This document shows, in pieces, positions 55,490-64,000 of a stretch of DNA of 64,000 nucleotides. The position numbers and the translations under genes are program-made. The notes under the pieces were generated by a model. That model ran no database searches. It was not told the origin of the DNA and saw nothing but the letters and a program-made list of their open reading frames with translations. Position 1 is the stretch's first letter, and each line of letters opens with the position of its first letter. Origin of the DNA: Monocercomonoides exilis (Eukaryota > Preaxostyla > Oxymonadida > Polymastigidae); the NCBI GenBank assembly GCA_001643675.2, contig LSRY02000032.1, positions 248,001 to 312,000 on the forward strand. The letters are read 5' to 3'.

Positions 55490-56350
55490 GCTGATGGGGG
55501 ATCGATGATGCTGTGTGTAGGGAATGGAAATAAGGAAAAAGTGAAAGGCGGGACCTTTGATGGCTGCTTTTGCTCAGCATCCAATGGTCTTGGGGGAGGA
55601 ATTCTTCTTCGATTATTGACTGATGATCCCAATTTCCTGATTTTTTCTTCCTTTGACACAAACACAGCCAAGTGGAGCTGTGATATCTTTGCCATTTCAT
55701 CCAATCTGGAAGAAACAGCAAAATAAGAAAACATCGCATGTGTGACAGATTCTTTGGATTCTCTTGAGAAGGTGAGGGGATATGACAATGGAAATACAAC
55801 TTTGGCTATCCCTCTGTGCATTTATCTCCTTCCCACACCAGAAGAAATATATGTGAGTAACGCTGAGTCATATGATCATTCACATTGCGGAATTGCTCAA
55901 TTCCCTTGTTTGACCTTGAAGCACTCACTCACACATCAAACAGAAGAAAAGAAAGTTGTTGTCAGTGGAATGATACAGATGAGCAATGAATTGGAATTTG
56001 CTGGATAGAAGCATAGCATCCGTGAAAACGATGAAGTCAGCTGCTGGGCCATTTCCGATGCCAGCTCGTCATTAAGCTCTGCAATGATAACAGCAAGCGC
56101 TGAAACAGTTTTGTCAAAACTGATCTTCTTTCTTTCATCTTCTTTTTCTTCTTCTTCTTTTTCTTCTCCTTCTTCTTCTTCCTCATCCTGTTCCTTTTCT
56201 CCTTCTTCGCCATCCGACCGCAAGAAAATCATTGCTCGCTCTCTCAGAACATCTGCCTCCATCACACTCACAAACAGCACTGTTATTGTGTCCTTGTTCC
56301 AATTCAAAGAATTACACTTTTTTCAGATTATCTCAATCATTATCTCCACA
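55490..56350 (+). pseudogene. Beta-helix surface-protein fragment (copy 2)
   Basis: KVKGGTFDGCFCSASNGLGG, GILLRLLTDDPNFLIFSSFD, then TAA at 55724-55726 where copy 1 has a Ser codon, then ENIACVTDSLDSLEKVRGYD and IPLCIYLLPTPEEIYVSNAE, TAG at 56006-56008 (also TAG in copy 1), and onward to SSLSSAMITASAETVLSKLI. It is the homologue of 25490-26100. The shared TAG shows that at least one stop predates the duplication. Confidence 0.75.
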
Positions 56351-56358
56351 CTAGCCTG

Positions 56359-59300
56359 TCACACACAAACGTCTGTTAACCTTTCTGCAAACACAGCTGC
56401 CACAAAATAATTAGCTTGTTTAATCGCATATACAGTCTCCAAAAAAACAACTCTCATACACTCAAATGCATCGCTGCCCGCTTTATTTCTTTGACACCCA
56501 AACAGATACAGCGTATAAACCAGGAAGAAATGGTGTTGCTCACTCAGAGCATAAAGAAAAAACGCCAAGCGTTGACATTTGTGCTCTCGGTATTTATTCG
56601 TTAACTCGACTTGCCGGAACTTCGCAACTTGTGTCATCTCTTCCTCATTTCCGCAAAGAGCAGCAGAAGCAGTTGCATTAGCAGCAGCAGCAGAAGAAGA
56701 AGATGATGATGATGATGAAGAAACAAAGTTGTATTGCACATCCTCTGCTGCCATCTTCAATACCATGGGAGCATCCATCGGAACAACCGCTGAGAATGCG
56801 TGGTCTGTTAGAAATGGCGTACGAAGCATCATAGCCGCGTAAACCCATCGTCTGTACAGCATTCGACTGTCTTTTCTAAATAAACTCCTCTTCTGTCCCA
56901 AGCCTCTTGTCTGACGTGTTGAATGAACCCGCCTCCCCTCCTTCTGCACCTCAGCCTCCATTCACTCACCCTGCCAAATCAGCTGTTTATCCGCATCAGA
57001 CACCTCATCAAACACACACTCAAACGCATGCACTGACAGTGTCGCTGAACAATTGCTCAGAATCTCCTTCGCATTTCCTGCTTCTCCTCCTTCACTGCTC
57101 TGCCGTGCAGCTTCAATTCCCTTCTCAGATGTGAATTTCACCTTCTCCAAATCATCTCTCCTCCATCACAACAGGCACTTTCACTCTACTTCACAGTAAC
57201 CATTGCTTCATCACAATTTGCACATCCGCAAGGCGGTTCAGCTCATCCTTGCTGATAAAGATACCACACTCAAACTCGTTCTCCTCTGCTTTGTGCTCAA
57301 ACTATTCAACAAAGGCGTTAAGCATAACCACAAAGTCTTCCACAATAGCCTGCTTCTTCACTGCTTCTCTCTCTGTCCCATGCTCAATGAGGATCTCGCA
57401 CTGCTCCAAAGTCAGATTCCTCTTCAACTTTGTTTCTCAGCTGTATCTACGCCATTTCATCTGAATCTTTGCACAGCTTATGGTTAGCAGCATGCACAGC
57501 TCTCCCAGCGCATCCAAAGTCTGCCCGTCTGCAATGCGCACAAGCATCATTTGCTGGTTGCCTTTAAAGTTAAAGGCACTTCTCGTAATCCTTCAACCTA
57601 ATAGAACAACCACAACATCCCGCTCTTCTATCTGCACTCCCTTTTCCCTTCCTCTTCCTCCTCTTCCTCTTTTTTTTCTTCTTCTAAAAAAACCAACAAA
57701 ATCAATTGCAACTTCAGCAAATTCAGCAAATTCAGCAATTTCAACAGCATAATCAACAAAGTCAATTGCAAAACCAACAAAACCAACAAAGTCAACAAAA
57801 TCAACTAAACCCACTGCAAAACCAACAACAATTTCAAACATTTCAATCATTTTAGTCACAATTCCCCTACCAGTATCAACTTCAGCACTTGCAACAGCTA
57901 CAAAACTGGCTTGGTAATACTTCTCCTTCTTTGCTTCCTTCTTCTTTTTCTTCTTCCTCTTCCTCTTCTTCTTCTTCTCTATCTTCTTCTTCATTTTCTT
58001 CTCCTTCCTCCTCCTTCACTTCTTCTTCTTCTTCTCTTGTTCCTCCTCTTCCTCTCTATCATCATCTTCTTCCTCCTCTTCCTCCTCTTCCTCCTCTTCC
58101 TCCTCTTCCTCCTCTTCCTCCTCTTCCTCCTCTTCCTCCTCTTCCTCCTCTTCCTCCTCTTCCTCCTCTTCCTCCTCTTCCTCCTCTTCCTCCTCTTCCT
58201 CCTCTTCCTCCTCTTCCTCCTCTTCCTCCTCTTCCTCCTCTTCCTCCTCTTCCTCCTCTTCCTCCTTTTCATCATCTTCATCCTTTTCATCCCTTTCCTC
58301 CTCCTCTTCCTTCTCAATATCAATCGAACTTCTCTCTCTCCCTGATTCCTCATTCATCCTCAAATCATTCGTTGGCATTTCCACCTTTTTGATATCTTTC
58401 CCCACTCCCTCTGAACTTCTATCTGAACTTATGCCCAAAGATCCATCTGCTGCTTCTTCTTCTGCTCTTGATATCTCCTGTTGGATACCATCAGATGGAG
58501 AAGAACTGCACACTTTTGGTTCCACTGAATGCTGCTTGTCTGCGCCAGCCTCAACCTCTGCCTTCACAAACCTCAGCCCACTCAGCCCAAGCGCCTCCAC
58601 AATCAACGGCGCCATCGCTTCTTCCAGCTTCCCCTGATTCTCTTTGGTTCTCTCCACAAACTCTCTGTGCGCTGTTGGATCCCCGCCTTTCTCCTCATTC
58701 CCATCACCTCCCTCTCTCCCTCCATCTTCTTTTCCCTTTTCTTCTCCCTTTTTGTCTCCCCTTTCTTCTTCCTCTGCCACTTCCCGCTCCTCTAGCACAG
58801 ACAGCGCAATCGCTGTTGGAGACAGAACCACATCCTCCATCATTAACCCCTCCGCCTCCAGCCCCTTCTCCACAATCCCCCCCACTTCACACACTGCAAT
58901 CCCTCGCCCCATCACTTCATCGTCCAGCTTCACCACCAAATTTTTCAACTGCAGCGATCGCGAAGCCAGCAGCAATGTTATGAACAGATCGTATTCACAT
59001 CTGCTGCTACAAACATTCGCTTGCCCCCCTTCTTCGTGCCCACAAACGCTGCAAGCAAAGGAAGCTACCCCACCAGCTGAACCGAAATCATCGATGAAAG
59101 CGCCACATCGTATGAACACACAACACCCCCATTCAGCACCGCCCGCCGAGCCACACCGTATTCCCGAAGCGTCTGCAGCGCCCGCAGCGACAGCAGCAGC
59201 TGCAGCGACAGCGGCATGTGCAGCCCATACACCCCAGCCGCCTCTGGCACCACAATCCGCAGCCGCCTCTCGATATCATCCATCGCTCCGGTCGATGTGT

Positions 59301-59562
59301 ATGACTCTGCCACAGCCGACGCATCCGAAGGGTCAATCGCAGGCGCTGATGAAGATGATGGCTGATCATCTCCTGCTGCCTTCTTCTCGTCGCTTTTCCG
59401 CCTCCGGAATGGTGAAGTTGATCGGCGTGCTGCTCCAGTTGAAGAAGACGAAGAAGACGAAGGCGCTGAGCGACGAGACGACTGCTGCGCTGCATCGGCC
59501 ACAAGAGGCTTTTTTCGATACCACTCTATGTCAATTGGCAGTTCAGCATGTGACACAAGCAC
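56359..59562 (-). pseudogene. Broken minus-strand gene, unidentified (copy 2, more complete)
   Basis: From 59562 on the minus strand: MLVSHAELPIDIEWYRKKPL, a Ser-rich linker, DIERRLRIVVPEAAGVYGLH, VCSYDVALSSMISVQLVG, an in-frame TAG (59067-59065), LPLLAAFVGTKKGGKRMFVA, NLVVKLDDEVMGRGIAVCEV, LGLSGLRFVKAEVEAGADKQ, a poly-Glu tract made by the 9-bp minisatellite, then GNQQMMLVRIADGQTLDALG, FECVFDEVSDADKQLIWQ and SRMLYRRWVYAAMMLRTPFL, ending near 56359 (ERLTDVCV). Several stops and frame changes occur between these blocks. The same order appears at 31200-29050. Family unknown to me; it may be a captured host gene. Confidence 0.5.
58069..58266. repeat. 9-bp minisatellite TTCCTCCTC, about 22 units
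   Basis: An almost perfect tandem array. On the minus strand it encodes poly-Glu in one frame and a Lys/Arg-rich run in another; on the plus strand a Leu/Pro repeat. The surrounding reads as the acidic tract of the broken minus-strand gene. Confidence 0.9.
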
Positions 59563-60207
59563 AACATTTTCATTTGTTTCAGAACGGTTAACAGCAGATA
59601 AAACCTGCTTTTTTTGTGTAATTAAAAATGTTTGAAGCAGGATTTCTTTTGATAATGCGTTAATATAAAATGAAAGGGAGAAGAAAAAGGCACATTCTGA
59701 GAAGAAAGAACCAGTTGAAATAAACTGTTTGAATCTAAATTTGAGAATAATTTGTTTTTTTGAGTTTGGAGCGAATGGTGATATATTTTGAAAAATAATA
59801 ATTTATACCACAATTTTCGAGAATTGCATTAAAAATTGCTTTATGCAAACAACTTTTTGAATACATTCGATTGTTACGAGTGAAGTTTTGATGAATTTTT
59901 CATGATTGATAATTTCTTATTAAAAAATTCTAGAATTCAAGAAAATCAATTTTATTTGTTTTTCTTCATAAGAAAGTGATTAAAACTTAATTAATGTCAA
60001 TAAATTCAGAATGAATATTCTAATATATGAAATGAAAAAGAAGAAATAAGAATATGTAAATCATTTGATTCAAATAGCTGAAAATCATTTTCTTTCAAAT
60101 GAGTATTACAAAATAAGTTTACAGTTCATATGATATCAACAAAATTGTTTCTTATTTTTCAATAATAAGCTCAGAAAATAATATATATATATATATATAT
60201 ATTATAT

Positions 60208-60462
60208 GGGTGATTATTTTTGAAATCATAACTATTTTCAGGATGCTTATTATTTTGATAATTCATTGTCATTGAAAATAAATTTATCATTGAAATATGA
60301 AAATTTATTCAACTATATCAAAAGCATATGTTTGATGTGAAAAAGAGACGGAAATGTTTTTGTTGGAGTTATAATTTTTCCGTGTTCATAGAAAAATATT
60401 TCAAACATAAAGTTGAACCGAAATTCTTTTTCGAAAATATATGATTTCAAAAATAATCACCC
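60208..60462. mobile_element. 255-bp MITE, TIR GGGTGATTATTTTTG, sister of 19787-20042
   Basis: Ends GGGTGATTATTTTTGAAATC and its complement. Left flank ATAT, right flank ACAT, consistent with a 4-bp duplication with one change. Same termini and length as the copy in the DIRS-like element. Inserted next to a TA-rich tract. Confidence 0.8.
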
Positions 60463-60790
60463 ACATGGTCATAAAAAGTTCCGCTAATCAATAGATGAAA
60501 ATGAGGTTTTGCAAAAAAAATTAAAGTCGAGGAACTTTTTAAAAAAATTTTCCCATTTATTTTTTATTTCAAACCTTTGTTAAGCTCGAAAAAAGCTTCA
60601 GAAAGTTTCAAAAAAAAGAGTTGAGATTAATTTTTGAGGTCAAGATAAAATATCCACCCTAATAAATATCCCAATATGACACTTTTTCTTTCATCATCTT
60701 CCTCTCAAAATACATCAAATCTAATTTCTGCACAATTCCTTCAACTTCAAAATAGAAAAAAAAGCGCACAAGATTTCAGTTTTCTTCATA

Positions 60791-61190
60791 ACAGATATCG
60801 CATAAAATACCGGACATCGCACAATATACCGGACAAGATCGATTTCACAATAACTGCAAGAGGAATAATTCTGACAATTTTCCTCAAAATATATCTCATT
60901 AACACAAACTCACGTGACATACAAGACTTTCAGGACAGCTTCACTTGTGCTCAGAAAAAATTAATGATTGAAATCTCGGAGAAACTCAAAGTCCTATTTC
61001 TCCGAGATTTCAATCATTAATTTTTTCTGAGCACAAGTGAAGCTGTCCTGAAAGTCTTGTATGTCACGTGAGTTTGTGTTAATGAGATATATTTTGAGGA
61101 AAATTGTCAGAATTATTCCTCTTGCAGTTATTGTGAAATCGATCTTGTCCGGTATATTGTGCGATGTCCGGTATTTTATGCGATATCTGT
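60791..61190. repeat. 400-bp near-perfect hairpin: 194-bp arms, 12-bp loop
   Basis: Left arm 60791-60984 begins ACAGATATCGCATAAAATAC; right arm 60997-61190 is its reverse complement, with no mismatch found. The loop is CTCAAAGTCCTA. No coding pattern is convincing; a 114-codon ORF across the left arm is probably chance. Arms this similar with so short a loop could fold into a long double-stranded RNA if transcribed. Confidence 0.9.
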
Positions 61191-62281
61191 ATCTCCATTA
61201 TTCATGAGCATTTGAGTTGAAAGAACTGTCTACAACATTTATTTTAAAAGCCCTATTCATTCTTCTTGTAAAATTTAACAGCTCTTTAATTTCAATGTGA
61301 GCTGCAACATTCTGATCGTGAGGAAAAGCGAGAAGTTGAATATTTTTCCTCAATAATAATGATTAAATTTTTTCAGTTGCATGTTGTTTAAAGAAAAATC
61401 AACAAAACAGAAAAAATGTTTACAAGTCAATCATTTTATAATTCTAAAAGTGATTTTTTGACTTTTTGGTTTATCAGATAAACTTCCAGCTTCTTGTTTG
61501 AAACTTATGTTTCATTTTTTAAACGATTTGAAAATGCAATTTCTTCTCATCTTCCTTCAACCCATTTTCCCCTAGGTTTCTTAGACTGAGAATCTTTCAC
61601 TTATCAATGATCACTGATAGGTTCAATAATTTATCGGTGCACAAAGAATTAATCGGGACCTAAATTTTCTGGCTTACCGGAGCACATTTAGAAAAAAATA
61701 AATAACAGAAAAATTTAAATATGGGACAAGATATTTGACTTCAGGTATTTTCATTGAAAAATTATGCACTTTTCATTGACTTTTTGAGACAAAAAACACA
61801 ATGAAAATGGGTCCATTTTTTCACATTCGTGAAATGTTGGAAAACTTTATGTTTTGATTTCAACGATGCCTGTGTGCAGATATGAAAATCAAATTTATTT
61901 TGAAATCTGAGAAAACGAAATAAAGTTATGAGTGAAGCAATTTTTCAATGCCTTGTGCAAAAAAAGCTTGTAAGTTTATATTTTTCCCCATATATTTTAA
62001 TCAGCTATTCCAGTAAATAATTTTTATTTTATTGATTTTAGTGAAAAGATCAGGAGTTTCTTATTTTATTTTTCGATCAAAGATTTGCTCATATTTCAAT
62101 GAGCTTTTTGTTTTGAGATTTTTAAGTGTTGTTATTGTTATTGAACATAACTTCTTTATAATTTTGGTTATTTTTCATTGTTTAACACTTCATTTTTTTA
62201 TTTCTTTTTCCATTTCACTAAATTTCGACAAATCGAAGAATACATTTGAATAAATGAGTTTTTTCGTTAATTTAAAAGAAA
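61191..62281. other. AT-rich spacer, no gene seen
   Basis: No kinesin motor N-terminus and no other coding pattern found on either strand. Confidence 0.55.
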
Positions 62282-62285
62282 AAAT

Positions 62286-62332
62286 ATAGACCTGTGCGAC
62301 ACGACAAGCGATTTTTTGTTGCTGTCGGTCAC

Positions 62333-62380
<48 letters not shown>
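62286..62380. repeat. Solo hAT-like end followed by poly(A)47
   Basis: TAGACCTGTGCGACACGACA and, further in, CTGTCGGTCACC resemble the TIR and subterminal words of the hAT-like element (TAAGCCTCTGCGAC, GTCGGTCG). A run of 47 A (62334-62380) follows directly. No matching right end was found. Confidence 0.5.
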
Positions 62381-62382
<2 letters not shown>

Positions 62383-62530
62383 ACATGGGTAGCATTGAAA
62401 ACAAATATCATTTCTGCATATCATTTTCGTTCAATATTAATAATATGCATTTGCTAATGACGTTATATTTCCAACGGAGTTTGCTTCATCTGCTTTTGAT
62501 ATTTTCAGTACTTTTTTCTTTTTTTCTCAG

Positions 62531-64000
62531 CACCGAGTAAAAACTTATTTACGAAAAATCTTACAAGGCAATTGTAGATGGAGTGATGAATGGATTTAAT
62601 GGGTGTATATTTGCATACGGACAAACAGGAACAGGAAAAACATTTACAATGGCTGGAACCCCTGAACTGCCAGGCATCACACAACGTTCATTTGATCATA
62701 TCTTTGCAGCAATAAATCAAGCAGACGATACAAAAAAATTTCTTGTTACAGTTTCGTACCTTGAAATTTACAATGAGCAAGTAAAGGATTTATTGTCGAA
62801 AGCACCAGGATCAGATAACATAAAAATTCACGAATCGCCAGAACTTTAGATTCATGTTCCAGATTTGACAGCACTTTTATGCGAAAATTCCGCATCGATG
62901 CAGCAAGTGATGGATCGTGGAGCAAAAAGACGAACAGTAGCAGCGACAAAGATGAACCAAGAGTCTTCTCGTTCGCATGGTATTTTCATTATTTCGATAG
63001 AATGTGCAGATGTGGCCATTTTGGATGCTGATGGGAAGCCTCTTGTGAAAGTGGGCAGGCTGAATCTTGTTGATCTGGCTGGTTCTGAGCGTCAGTCAAA
63101 AACAGATGCTTCAGGCAAGCAGCTTGTGGAAGCTGGTAACATCAACAAGTCGCTGTCAACACTGGGAGAGGTCATCAACAAGCTGACCAGAAAGAACCCA
63201 GAATTCATTCCCCATCGAAACAGCAAACTGACGCGACTTTTGCAGGACTCGCTTGGCGGGAACAGCCGAACAGTGATGATTGCAAACATCGGCCCAGCTG
63301 AATACAACTACGAAGAGACATCCTCAACGTTGAGGTATGCAAACAGGGCAAAGCAGATTAAGAACAATCCAGTGGTGAACTGTGCTCAGGATGCGATGGT
63401 GCTGAAGATGCAGGAGGAAATAGCGAAACTGAAGAAGATGCTGGAAGAGCGCAACACAGAGAAAATTGTGGTGGCTGACGAAGAAATCATCAAGAAGCTG
63501 CAGATTGAAATGGAAGAGAAAGCGAAGGAAAAAGAAAGTGCATTGGAGAGTGAGAAGGAGCGACTGGAAGAAGAACGGAAGAAGATTGAGCAAGAATTGA
63601 GAAGGAGAGAAGAAGAGGCAGCGAAGGAAAGAGCAGAGAGAGAGATAGCAGCGCGGAAGCTGAAGCACATGGAGGAGAAAGTGATCAAAGGAGGGACACA
63701 TCTGCAGGACATGCAAGCGAAGCACAAGAGGCAGATGGAAGAGATGAAGCGGAAGATGGAGGAGCAGAAGAAAGAGGAAGAGCGGAAGAGGGTGGAAATG
63801 GAGAAGGCGAAGGAAAGAGAGCTGGAGGAGGAGCGGAAGCGGCTGCTGGCAGACAAGGAGACGCTGGAGATTGACTTGCGGCGGACGCACCAGTCGTTGG
63901 AGGAGGAAGTGGCACACAAAAACAAACAGTTGGAGAAGATTCTGCAGTCGCACAAAGAGGCGAGGCGGCAGGTGCAGGTGATGGACGAGGAGATGAACCA
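62531..64000 (+). CDS. Kinesin-2-like motor protein, 3' open, with in-frame TAA and TAG
   Basis: Frame 0 reads KLIYEKSYKAIVDGVMNGFN, P-loop AYGQTGTGKTFTM, switch I NQESSRSHGIF, switch II VDLAGSE, NINKSLSTLGEVINKL, IPHRNSKLTRLLQDSLGGNS and YEETSSTLRYANRAKQIKNN, then a long charged coiled coil with VIKGGTHLQ. The neck (RAKQIKNNPVVN) and the KGG motif resemble kinesin-2, the intraflagellar-transport motor. The likely acceptor is TTTTTTTCTCAG at 62530. Two stops lie in frame: TAA at 62538-62540, aligning with the conserved Gln of the 'TQ..vY' motif, and TAG at 62847-62849 (ESPEL-TAG-IHVPDL). No exon for the first roughly 70 motor residues was found upstream. It may be a pseudogene, a damaged allele, or show stop readthrough; the frame is otherwise intact to the window edge. 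Confidence 0.75.

Larger units (their letters stand above)
54901..60180. mobile_element. Truncated second copy of the 7.17-kb element
   Basis: It begins CTTTTTGAAAAGTGACATCA, matching the left TIR region of 24881 onward; its first 8 bases were duplicated by the hAT-like insertion. It carries the same beta-helix fragment, then the same minus-strand gene, then the same AT-rich right flank (AACTTTTTGAATA.., CGATTGTTACGAGTGAAG.. at about 31600 and 59850). The right TIR is missing; similarity fades in a TA repeat near 60180. It lacks the Ser-rich plus-strand fragment of copy 1. Confidence 0.75.

Noticed and set aside
57911-58392. Leu/Pro-rich and Lys/Arg-rich ORFs over the minisatellite
   Set aside because: They are frame shadows of the 9-bp tandem repeat and have no non-repetitive coding sequence.
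60676-61020. 114-codon ORF across the left arm of the 400-bp hairpin
   Set aside because: It lies mostly inside the palindrome, has no recognisable motif and is best explained as chance.
1-64000. Genome-wide reassignment of TAA/TAG to glutamine
   Set aside because: The intact genes (PIG-L, USP, the IPT/beta-helix protein, the 2708-residue receptor) contain many Gln codons, all CAA or CAG, and three of them end at TAA in a sensible place. The in-frame TAA/TAG codons are in fragments, dead elements and the doubtful kinesin copy.
1-64000. tRNA, rRNA or CRISPR features
   Set aside because: I recognised no tRNA cloverleaf core, no rRNA segment and no regularly spaced repeat array.

Overview
This is a nuclear window from a unicellular eukaryote with short spliceosomal introns (9 inferred here, most with donors beginning GTTTG), AT-rich spacers and serine-rich proteins. 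The dominant gene family has a right-handed beta-helix ectodomain, one membrane segment, and a cytoplasmic tail containing KAFEMVTMEMSPEEQWRRAE and a degenerate kinase C-lobe. From memory of that family, it points to an oxymonad (Preaxostyla), most likely Monocercomonoides or a close relative. I could not search a database, so this is inference. No mitochondrial, plastid or bacterial operon features were seen, and I recognised no tRNA, rRNA or CRISPR array.

Layout. 1-5766: 3' part of a beta-helix/TM/pseudokinase gene with one in-frame TGA. 7596-8739 (-): two-exon PIG-L-type de-N-acetylase. 8838-15483 (+): eight-exon ubiquitin-specific protease with DUSP domains, divergent from PIG-L across 98 bp. 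16093-19324 (-): two-exon secreted/TM protein with beta-helix and IPT/TIG-like domain. 19747-24296: decayed DIRS-like tyrosine-recombinase retrotransposon with small hairpin elements nested in it. 24881-32047: a 7.17-kb element with perfect 24-bp terminal inverted repeats (TIRs) and a 4-bp target-site duplication (TSD), carrying broken gene fragments but no visible transposase. 34385-37775: another region bounded by imperfect inverted repeats and carrying gene fragments. 39886-48012 (+): intact 2708-residue beta-helix/TM/pseudokinase gene. 49164-50161: palindromic foldback element. 51582-54892: hAT-like element (14-bp TIR, 8-bp TSD) inserted in the left end of a truncated second copy (to about 60180) of the 7.17-kb element. 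60208-62380: hairpins, element ends and poly(A). 62531-64000: kinesin-2 motor gene running off the window, with in-frame TAA and TAG codons.

Two themes link the parts. First, the two large beta-helix genes share a near-identical 1.2-kb block (TM plus tail) with sharp edges, surrounded by diverged sequence, which looks like gene conversion. Second, beta-helix gene fragments sit inside at least three separate TIR-bounded elements, so mobile DNA is moving pieces of the surface-protein family. Housekeeping genes (PIG-L for GPI-anchor synthesis, the ubiquitin protease) lie in a compact island at 7.6-15.5 kb; accessory and mobile DNA fills most of the rest.
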